IMG/VR virus record: IMGVR_UViG_3300035179_000003
Coordinates: 1-64,000 of that record
Direction: 5' to 3' (one strand)
From: a virus
Length of the DNA: 64,000 nucleotides
Below, piece by piece: positions 9,160 to 15,620 of the stretch. Both the position numbers and the translations under genes were made by a program. Every line of letters begins with the position of its first letter. The stretch's first letter is position 1. The notes below the pieces were generated by a model. It saw only the letters and a list, made by a program, of their open reading frames with translations. It had not been told where the DNA came from and did no database searches.

Positions 9160-9336
9160 ATGAAAAAATTTATTATTCTATTGTTATTAATTACATCATG
9201 CGGATATAGAATTGTTATAACCGAATCACCAAAATACACATATGATAATTGTAGGATCATAAAAATAAAACAATATAAAAAATTGGGAGTTACTTATTAT
9301 AAAATATTGATTAAAGAGGAAAGGTGTGAAAAATAA
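9160..9336 (+). CDS. Small predicted lipoprotein, 58 aa
   Basis: ATG at 9160 follows the helicase stop by 4 bp. The product starts MKKFIILLLLITSCGY, a classical lipoprotein signal peptide with lipobox L-I-T-S-C and the modified Cys at residue 14. The mature part is about 44 residues, basic, with two further Cys. It overlaps the next gene by 11 bp. A phage lipoprotein of this size could be a superinfection-exclusion or spanin-like protein, but nothing here decides that. Confidence 0.6.
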   Translation: MKKFIILLLLITSCGYRIVITESPKYTYDNCRIIKIKQYKKLGVTYYKILIKEERCEK

Positions 9337-9595
9337 AAAAATTTATTTTGTTGAATATCAAAAAATGAATAAAAATAAAAAATGGTCAAATATAAAATCT
9401 TTAAATATTTTATCAGAAAATGATAAAAGTGTTATTAATAAATTTAAATTATATTTTGCTCCTGGAGAATATCAAATATCTATTCATATAAATGAACTTG
9501 CAAATAGATCTGGAATAATATTTGAGAATATAAAAAGTGGTGGTATACTATGCTTGACCGGTACCGGCATTAATGAAAGAATAATAGTAAAATGA
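9326..9595 (+). CDS. Hypothetical protein, 89 aa
   Basis: The frame starts with GTG at 9326, preceded by aaagaggaaag, and overlaps the lipoprotein gene by 11 bp. The product is basic (KNKKIYFVEYQKMNKNKKW) and then beta-rich. The family is not recognised. It is very AT-rich, like its small neighbours. Confidence 0.45.
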   Translation: MKNKKIYFVEYQKMNKNKKWSNIKSLNILSENDKSVINKFKLYFAPGEYQISIHINELANRSGIIFENIKSGGILCLTGTGINERIIVK

Positions 9596-9605
9596 AAGAA
9601 AAATT

Positions 9606-9794
9606 ATGGCATTAAAAAGGGTTTGTGATTTTTGTAATAAACAAATTATTAATATAGAAAAAACCATTTTTATATATAAAAAAAAGAAATTCAGAGTTGC
9701 CATTCTTAAAATTAATATTCAAAATGGTTTACGTTGGAGAGAAGCTGATATATGTGAAAAGTGTTTTAATAAACATGTAAAAGGAAGATTATGA
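9606..9794 (+). CDS. Small zinc-ribbon-like protein, 62 aa
   Basis: Two C-x2-C pairs, CDFC at about 7-10 and CEKC at about 51-54, frame a short basic beta region. This is the usual layout of a small zinc ribbon. It overlaps the next gene by 4 bp (ATGA). The function is unknown. Confidence 0.55.
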   Translation: MALKRVCDFCNKQIINIEKTIFIYKKKKFRVAILKINIQNGLRWREADICEKCFNKHVKGRL

Positions 9795-10237
9795 TAAAAA
9801 ATTATACTTCTACAGTGTCAATAGCTAAATCGGTTCAACATATCGAAGAACGTTTAATGAAACATGGTGCCAAGCAGATTCTTAAAATTTGTGAAAATCA
9901 AAAATTAATCGGAATAGCGTTTAGCGTGGATGTTAATGGAAAAGAAATTCCATTTAAACTTCCAGCCAGAATCGATAGGGTTGAGCAACAATTATACAGT
10001 TTTGTTAAAAGACCGCGGCCTGATACGAAAAATAGAATTGCAGAACAAGCCGGGCGATCGGCATGGAAACTGTTGGCTGATTGGGTCGATATACAAATGT
10101 CGTTAATCGAACTCGATCAGGTTGAATTGGTTGAAGTATTCATGCCTTATATTTATGACGATTTTAATAAGCAAACATTTTTCGAAAAAATGAAAAATAG
10201 CGGATTTACGTTATTAGAAGATCGGCGTACAAAATAA
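9791..10237 (+). CDS. Conserved phage protein of unknown function, 148 aa
   Basis: The layout matches a family I know from many phages and prophages. It has an N-terminal region (VSIAKSVQHIEERLMKHGA), an FKLPARIDRVEQQL block near 56, and a QAGRSAWKLLADWVD block near 96 followed by LVEVFMPYIYDD. No function has been established for it that I can recall. It sits in the helicase/nuclease operon, where such genes are usually found, which suggests a nucleic-acid-related job. Confidence 0.6.
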   Translation: MIKNYTSTVSIAKSVQHIEERLMKHGAKQILKICENQKLIGIAFSVDVNGKEIPFKLPARIDRVEQQLYSFVKRPRPDTKNRIAEQAGRSAWKLLADWVDIQMSLIELDQVELVEVFMPYIYDDFNKQTFFEKMKNSGFTLLEDRRTK

Positions 10238-10239
10238 TT

Positions 10240-10554
10240 ATGAGGATCACAAAAGATCAATTTATAAAAATGATAGAAAATTTTTCTTCAGACGTCGAGA
10301 TGGGCCAGTTTTTTCATAAAAGCAGACAATGGTCATGGAGAAAAAGAAAAAAATTTAAAATATTTTTTGGTATTGAGAAAAAAAAGAGAAACAAATCAAT
10401 TATAGAATTATACGATAATAATATTCGTATGAAAGAAATAGGAAAGCAGTTTTTCTTGTCAAAATCTCAAGTTTATAGAATAGTAAAGAAGGTCAAAGAT
10501 GCTAGAAAAAGACTTGCAGGCGAAAATCTTGAAATTCCTGGAATCAAGGAATGA
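10240..10554 (+). CDS. Small basic helix-turn-helix protein, 104 aa
   Basis: Residues about 50-90 (IIELYDNNIRMKEIGKQF then LSKSQVYRIVKKV) read as a helix-turn-helix of the homeodomain-like/resolvase type. The N-terminal half is strongly basic (RQWSWRKRKKFK). The 3' end overlaps the VRR-NUC gene by 56 bp in another frame. DNA binding is inferred; a regulator or a nuclease partner are both possible. Confidence 0.5.
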   Translation: MRITKDQFIKMIENFSSDVEMGQFFHKSRQWSWRKRKKFKIFFGIEKKKRNKSIIELYDNNIRMKEIGKQFFLSKSQVYRIVKKVKDARKRLAGENLEIPGIKE

Positions 10555-10786
10555 AGTATTTTCGTTTAAAATTAAACAAGCCAATAGAATTGGAATTCCT
10601 GATATTTTTTTTACTACCGTAAAAACCGGTCCATGGTTTGTGGAAATTAAACTGGAAAACGAGAAACCATTGATCCATCAATATGCAATAATAGATAAAT
10701 TAAATAAATGTGGAATGCGGGCAACATGGATATCCGGATGGGATGGGTGGATTGCTTTTGTTAAAAAAATCGGTTTATTGGAATAA
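10499..10786 (+). CDS. VRR-NUC domain nuclease, 95 aa
   Basis: This is a minimal PD-(D/E)XK nuclease of the VRR-NUC family, which cuts branched or structured DNA. Active-site residues seen are D35 in GIPDIFF, E49-x-K51 in WFVEIK and Q61 in the following helix (HQYAIID). The length is typical for stand-alone phage VRR-NUC proteins. It begins inside the preceding helix-turn-helix gene and lies just upstream of the ubiquitin-like cassette. It likely works with the SNF2 helicase. Confidence 0.85.
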   Translation: MLEKDLQAKILKFLESRNEVFSFKIKQANRIGIPDIFFTTVKTGPWFVEIKLENEKPLIHQYAIIDKLNKCGMRATWISGWDGWIAFVKKIGLLE

Positions 10787-10807
10787 CAATGATATAGGAG
10801 GAAAATT

Positions 10808-12412
10808 ATGAATGATGATTTTGCGCCTTATATCATTATAGAACAATGGATGACAGATGCTTTTCCGGATTTGGAGTATATCCATTATCCAATAGCTAAT
10901 AATATGGTTGTTATAATTAATGATAATGGGTGGGAAAAAATTGTTGATAAATCTGATATAGAAAAATGTGTTCTATTTGATTCTAATATTGAAGGAGTAA
11001 AAGTTGGAGTTACTTCATTGTGGGCTAATACTACATTGTTGGAATCTATTGTAACAGAAAATGTTAGATTATCACCAACGTATTCTGATATTTTTACTTG
11101 TATTATATCAAATAATATAAGTATTAAACAAAGAATAGAGATCTTACAATCAGAAGACAAGCCAAAAGAAGAGTTTATTTTACCAATTGAAAAAAACCCT
11201 TTATTTCTTAGTCCTTATTTAACTTTTGGAGAAGACGAGGTATTTATTGATACTTGTTGTAATGTCGAAGATCTTGAAATTCCATTATTACAATTTTCAA
11301 GAAAGTTAAAGAGAAAGATTATTGTGTTATATACATATAATTATAAAATAAATGATTTTGATGTATTTAATTCTGCATTCAAAATTTTTATAATTAGTGA
11401 ACACAACAGAGATTTTGTACCAGTACAAATAAATGGCGGTGCAATTTCATGTCTTGGATTTTTAACCAATTCTATTTATATTCCAAAACAAATGGATAAA
11501 AATACTTCGCCATACATAAAATATGATGTAATATTAAAGGATTCATTTACTAATGTAATCTTTAGTATCGGTAATAATGATGAAATGTATATCGTTATTC
11601 CGGGAGCTTCTGCTTTAGTTACTTTTATAAAAGAAATATGTAAAAGGTATAAATCTTCTGAAAATTTTGAAGAATTGGATAAAATGTATTATGAAAAATA
11701 TTTAAAAGAGAATAAAAAAAACTATATCAACATGGCAAAACAATCATCCATTCAAATAAAAAATGAATTGGTGGTAAAAGCGCAGTCGCTTCAAAATGAA
11801 TATGAGATATTGTTAAACAGTGTTTTGGAAAAAGCGAAAATGTTTAATGTAGTTCAAACTCAAATTAAGTATTTCGATCAACAAAGGTTTGATGAAGAAC
11901 AGGAAAAAAAATTTTCAGAAAATTATGATATGACTGAAGCATTAGACCGTGTTCATTCGATAATAATTAATCCAAACGGTATTGTTACTGTGAACACGAA
12001 AGAAATTTATGTAAAAGACGAACGCACCGGTAAATGGCATGAAATAGGAAAATTTTCAATTGTCATAGGTATGATTTCACAAAATTATGATATTCGTACA
12101 ACTGTGAGAATTAGAAATATTAAATATGGAGATTTGATTGCTGGTTATCAGGCGCCGCATGTCTTTAGTAATTGTTTAATGTGTCATGGCAATATAGAAG
12201 CAAGTATTGCCGATGCGTATAAAAATAAAAATCTATATGAATTGGTTTTATTAATCATACAATTTTTACAACATGCCAATACCGGGGATAGGGCGGGTGA
12301 GAATATCGACAAATGGCCTGAAGTGCCAGAAGATGTTGTGAAAGGGTTTCATAAAGTAGAAATTAAAAAAATAGATATTCCAATTTTTATCAAAAAGGAG
12401 GAAAAGTCTTGA
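10808..12412 (+). CDS. E2-like ubiquitin-conjugating-type protein 1, 534 aa
   Basis: The C-terminal third carries GYQAPHVFSNCLMCHGN, with H451 and candidate catalytic C459. This resembles the P-H-[VI]-x(4-6)-C-x-G signature of bacterial E2-like/RWD-fold proteins found beside E1 and JAMM genes. A helix and FLQHANTGDRAG follow. The same two blocks recur in the next gene. The N-terminal 300 residues are unassigned; about 295-370 is a coiled coil (IKNELVVKAQSLQNEYEILL). The ATG at 10808 has a strong ribosome-binding site (ataggagg). The gene overlaps the next by 4 bp. The E2 assignment is inferred from motif and context (E1, JAMM and Ubl genes follow), not from a search. Confidence 0.55.
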   Translation: MNDDFAPYIIIEQWMTDAFPDLEYIHYPIANNMVVIINDNGWEKIVDKSDIEKCVLFDSNIEGVKVGVTSLWANTTLLESIVTENVRLSPTYSDIFTCIISNNISIKQRIEILQSEDKPKEEFILPIEKNPLFLSPYLTFGEDEVFIDTCCNVEDLEIPLLQFSRKLKRKIIVLYTYNYKINDFDVFNSAFKIFIISEHNRDFVPVQINGGAISCLGFLTNSIYIPKQMDKNTSPYIKYDVILKDSFTNVIFSIGNNDEMYIVIPGASALVTFIKEICKRYKSSENFEELDKMYYEKYLKENKKNYINMAKQSSIQIKNELVVKAQSLQNEYEILLNSVLEKAKMFNVVQTQIKYFDQQRFDEEQEKKFSENYDMTEALDRVHSIIINPNGIVTVNTKEIYVKDERTGKWHEIGKFSIVIGMISQNYDIRTTVRIRNIKYGDLIAGYQAPHVFSNCLMCHGNIEASIADAYKNKNLYELVLLIIQFLQHANTGDRAGENIDKWPEVPEDVVKGFHKVEIKKIDIPIFIKKEEKS

Positions 12413-13383
12413 AAATAATAATAAGACCTAGAGTTTTTGAATGGTATCCGAAACTTTTATTTTATGGTTTTGTTCCGGATGAATTTTTTACATCCGGTGG
12501 TCGTATATCAAGATCGATAGATGACATTGTTGTTTTTCAACATGAATCTGAAGAACAATTAAGAAGAATTTTAAATAATGATTCGATTTTTAATGAGCTA
12601 ATTGTAACTACAATTGATGACGGTTTTGTAGTTAATTTGCCACCAGCTAATCTTGTAGAAACGACAAGTCCCGTAACAGACGCTGATATCGTACCGGGAT
12701 TTGATGAAACGGAAGATGAAGATAATAGAATTATTGAAGTTAACCCTGATTATAGACTTCCTAAAAAAGAGGAAGAAAGCAATTATGCTATAAAAATAGC
12801 ACAATGTTTAAATAATTCCACTACATCTGAAGCAAGAGATTTAACGTCATTAATGGATCGATTTCATACATTAACAAATGAATTAATTAAAATTAAAAGA
12901 TTAATTGATTCAAAAGGTAAAGTGCTTGATTGTGATCCTGATGTTAAAAAGATCATAGAATCGATAATATATTTAAAAAAACATCCGAAAATTGATGATG
13001 TTTTTCTTTCCCCAGAGTTCAATATTAATATCGTCACAAAAGTTATAAAAGTAGAAGTTGAACATGTTATACGAATTTTGGGAAAGATGCTTATTATCCT
13101 TCCGTTGAAATTGTTCGTAGGGAGTAACCCCAATTTAAGTGGTATAAGAATTATTAATTTAACTCATATCATTTCTTATAATAGCACTCTGTATCAGGCT
13201 CCGCATGTTTATGAAAATGAGGGGTCTTGTTTTGGCGGAGCAACTTGTGATTTAATTATAAATGCAATTGCAGCCCGCGACGTAACTTTAACATTTTCGG
13301 CAATTTTACAGTTCTTAGAACTGCCGAATATTGAAGATGAAGCAGGCGAATGTGCGTTACTTTTGCCGGAGGCAAATAAATGA
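12409..13383 (+). CDS. E2-like protein 2 (paralogue), 324 aa
   Basis: The C-terminal 90 residues match gene 10808-12412 in order: LYQAPHVYENEGSCFGG (H266, candidate catalytic C274), a helix, then FLELPNIEDEAG against FLQHANTGDRAG. The spacing between His and Cys is identical (eight residues). The N-terminal 140 residues are acidic and unassigned. The gene overlaps both neighbours by ATGA, so its translation is coupled to theirs. A pair of E2-like proteins could act as a heterodimer or have different targets. If the Cys is not catalytic, one copy could be a structural partner. Confidence 0.55.
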   Translation: MKIIIRPRVFEWYPKLLFYGFVPDEFFTSGGRISRSIDDIVVFQHESEEQLRRILNNDSIFNELIVTTIDDGFVVNLPPANLVETTSPVTDADIVPGFDETEDEDNRIIEVNPDYRLPKKEEESNYAIKIAQCLNNSTTSEARDLTSLMDRFHTLTNELIKIKRLIDSKGKVLDCDPDVKKIIESIIYLKKHPKIDDVFLSPEFNINIVTKVIKVEVEHVIRILGKMLIILPLKLFVGSNPNLSGIRIINLTHIISYNSTLYQAPHVYENEGSCFGGATCDLIINAIAARDVTLTFSAILQFLELPNIEDEAGECALLLPEANK

Positions 13384-14228
13384 AATTACGAGTAATGAAT
13401 ACTAATATAGTATTCGCCCCTAAAATTATTATTGACCAAAAAGCAAAAGAGTGGATGAAAGCCATTGTCGATCTTCATGAAACTGAAGTTGGATTTTATG
13501 CATTGTCTACGATGAGGGATGACAATACCTTTTTTATTAGCGACGTGTATTACCCGAAACACAATATCGCTAATTTGGGACATTGCGAAATAGCAGATAG
13601 TGGTCAATCCGATTTCATGAGATTGCTTATAAGTCAAGGTAGAGAAGACGATGTTGGTAAGATTAAAGTATGGGGCCATTCTCATGTTGATATGGGAATA
13701 AGCCCAAGTAAAGATGACCATGATCAAGCCATGGAATCGGCACGAGACAATAAGGATTATTTTATCAGATTAATCACAAATAAGAAACATCAGATAGGCG
13801 TTTCTTTTTATGACTATAAAAAAAATCTGATTTATGATGAAGTAGGTTGGGAAATAGAAGTATCAAATGCCGAATCAATTTATGAAACCAAGGTAAATCA
13901 GATAATAAATATTATTACAGCAAATCAAAATTATACACAGGCGATAAAAGAAATTCGTCTGGTATTGGATAATAATGTTTTTTATCAAGAGGCATGTGAA
14001 TATATAAAATTAAAAAAAGAAGAAAACATGCCACAGCCTACATTTAATGGACAAACAAATTTGTTTGCGCATTCATATGATTTCGGTTTTAAAAATGATC
14101 AAAGATTTTTTTCAAAAAAAAACAAAACAAGTTTTACGCCATTTTTCGAAAGAGATCCCGTCGATCAGATGGGATTAGAAAACCTATTGGATGAAGATAG
14201 TTATTACGGAAAGGGGTTTTACGAATAA
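13380..14228 (+). CDS. JAMM/JAB-type metallopeptidase (deubiquitinase-like), 282 aa
   Basis: The complete JAMM zinc motif is present: E36 in ETEVGFY, then H100-x-H102-x7-S110-x2-D113 (GHSHVDMGISPSKDD). This fold cleaves isopeptide bonds or C-terminal extensions of ubiquitin-like proteins. Residues about 20-160 form the catalytic domain. The C-terminal 120 residues are unassigned and probably partly disordered. The gene overlaps E2-like 2 by 4 bp and the E1-like gene by 1 bp. Placed with E1, E2 and Ubl genes, its likely jobs are maturing the tandem Ubl and removing it from targets. Confidence 0.88.
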   Translation: MKLRVMNTNIVFAPKIIIDQKAKEWMKAIVDLHETEVGFYALSTMRDDNTFFISDVYYPKHNIANLGHCEIADSGQSDFMRLLISQGREDDVGKIKVWGHSHVDMGISPSKDDHDQAMESARDNKDYFIRLITNKKHQIGVSFYDYKKNLIYDEVGWEIEVSNAESIYETKVNQIINIITANQNYTQAIKEIRLVLDNNVFYQEACEYIKLKKEENMPQPTFNGQTNLFAHSYDFGFKNDQRFFSKKNKTSFTPFFERDPVDQMGLENLLDEDSYYGKGFYE

Positions 14229-14956
14229 TGGATTACAATCGTCAAAACAAATTATTGAATGTTGCAAAAATAGGTAAAAAAAGTATCACTTTAATAGGAG
14301 CCGGGGCTGTTGGATCACACGTTGCCTTGTTATTGACCCAAATGGGATGGGGCGATCAAAGCAGTGACCAAGGAGTTATTAACGTATTTGACTTTGATAA
14401 AGTCGAAGAGCATAATCTGGCAAATCAGATATATGATCCGTCTCATGTCGGAAAATTCAAGGTTGATGCTCTTAATGAGGCAATTAAGAAAAAGTGTGGT
14501 TTCGGAATTAATACTTTTAATGAAAAAGTAATTAATCAAACCGCGAACGTTCAATCTACCTATGTTTTTCTTATGGTGGATACCATGGCAGGCAGAAAAG
14601 AAATTTTTGATAACTGCCTGCGTTATAGTTTCGATACCCAGTTGGTAATCGAGACTCGAATGGGGTTAGATGAAGGTCGAATTTATGCATTCAATCCCGC
14701 AAATAGGGAGCATTTACGTGAGTGGGAATTTTCCTTGTATTCAGATCAAGAGGCCGAATTATCATTATGCGGGACCAGTATGGCTATAGCGATGACCGCT
14801 TGGTATATTGCAAGTCTTGCAGTTTCCAGAGTAATTCAGCATTTTAATGATAAAAAAGATTTATGGAATGAATTTCACTTTTGTTTATGTCCCGAATCAT
14901 ATTATTATAGAAGGTTTAGTGAAAAACCTTTTATGTTACAACAATTTAATTCATAA
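14228..14956 (+). CDS. ThiF/E1-like adenylyltransferase, 242 aa
   Basis: This is a Rossmann-fold E1-like enzyme that would adenylate the C-terminus of a ubiquitin-like protein. The nucleotide-binding loop is GAGAVGS (24-30). FDFDKVEEHNLANQIYD (55-70) holds the Asp, Asn and adjacent residues of the family. K76 in VGKFKVD and D118 in VDTMAGRKE follow the ThiF pattern. C181 in LSLCGTS is a candidate for the thioester-forming Cys. It is about the length of ThiF/MoeB without a C-terminal extension. The TAATG junction couples it to the JAMM gene, and the Ubl gene starts 12 bp downstream. Confidence 0.88.
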   Translation: MDYNRQNKLLNVAKIGKKSITLIGAGAVGSHVALLLTQMGWGDQSSDQGVINVFDFDKVEEHNLANQIYDPSHVGKFKVDALNEAIKKKCGFGINTFNEKVINQTANVQSTYVFLMVDTMAGRKEIFDNCLRYSFDTQLVIETRMGLDEGRIYAFNPANREHLREWEFSLYSDQEAELSLCGTSMAIAMTAWYIASLAVSRVIQHFNDKKDLWNEFHFCLCPESYYYRRFSEKPFMLQQFNS

Positions 14957-14968
14957 GGAGTAATAAAG

Positions 14969-15424
14969 ATGATTCTGGTAAAATTGATGAAGTTGGGAAT
15001 TCCGGTTGTTGAATACAGCATGGAAGATGGAGCAACCGTTTCCGATTTATTTGAAACGGCTGATGAGGAGTTCAAGGGAACAGTAACCATTCTTGACCGT
15101 CCCGTAGATGAAGACACGGTTCTTCGTGATGGTGACCGGGTTTTCGTATCGGCCAAAGTAAAAGGCAGCACCCCTCTTGAGGTAAAACTCTTGAGGGTCG
15201 GCGGCGCTACAACCAAAACCTATGTAGTGGAATCTGGGACAAGTCTCGGGGATTTCATTAATGGGTTGGAAGACAAGGATGATTACATAGACGCAAGCGG
15301 TAATCACAAGTGGACCTACACCGATGTTGTGGGCGTCGTATTGAGCCTTGGATATACATTCTCTGGCACTCCGGAACAGGTAATACGCATTCTCCTGTCC
15401 AAAAAGACCAAGGGAAGCAGGTAA
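14969..15424 (+). CDS. Tandem beta-grasp ubiquitin-like protein, 151 aa
   Basis: Two Ubl-like units are visible. Unit 1 (about 1-70) follows the ThiS/MoaD pattern: DRPVDEDTVLRDGDRVFVSA, ending in KVKGS. Unit 2 (about 71-151) begins LEVKLLRVGG and ends LLSKKTKGSR. Both units end with S-[AK]-K-x-K-G-S, so cleavage after Gly would give two modifiers with a C-terminal ...KG. The protein does not end in Gly-Gly. The start has a good ribosome-binding site (aaggag). The gene is about 50% G+C, clearly above its neighbours, and a terminator follows. It is the last clear gene of the operon. Confidence 0.75.
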   Translation: MILVKLMKLGIPVVEYSMEDGATVSDLFETADEEFKGTVTILDRPVDEDTVLRDGDRVFVSAKVKGSTPLEVKLLRVGGATTKTYVVESGTSLGDFINGLEDKDDYIDASGNHKWTYTDVVGVVLSLGYTFSGTPEQVIRILLSKKTKGSR

Positions 15425-15446
15425 ACCTCAAAAAAAGGAGTTTCAA

Positions 15447-15620
15447 ATGGTACAGGATGCTATGTATCAGCTAATTTTTAACCTGATGTTATTCCTTTTT
15501 GATAGGGGGCCGAAAGGCTCCCTTTTTAGCTATCAAATGCCAGCTGTTGGAGATCGCGGGGGCAATTGCTCTGGTAAAGATTGTGATTGTGATTCAATAG
15601 GTTCGGTTTCTACAACCTGA
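15447..15620 (+). CDS. Possible small ORF after the Ubl gene, 57 aa
   Basis: ATG at 15447 has a good ribosome-binding site (aaaaaaggag at 15431-15440). It opens a frame of 57 codons starting MVQDAMYQLIFNLMLFLFD, with one hydrophobic stretch. However, it reads through the terminator hairpin and overlaps the 3' end of the convergent portal gene by 88 bp. It could be a real small membrane peptide translated before termination, or a chance frame behind a leftover ribosome-binding site. Confidence 0.25.
   Translation: MVQDAMYQLIFNLMLFLFDRGPKGSLFSYQMPAVGDRGGNCSGKDCDCDSIGSVSTT
15499..15536. terminator. Bidirectional hairpin terminator
   Basis: An inner GC-rich stem (ggggcc/ggctccc around a gaaa loop) is followed by ttttt on the plus strand. 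An outer stem ttgatag/ctatcaa encloses it. It separates the convergent Ubl operon (plus) and portal operon (minus). Confidence 0.8.

Noticed and set aside
10808-15424. Full PRTRC module
   Set aside because: JAMM, E1, E2-like and Ubl parts fit, but the other PRTRC proteins and plasmid genes are absent, and the two E2-like proteins and tandem Ubl differ from that layout.
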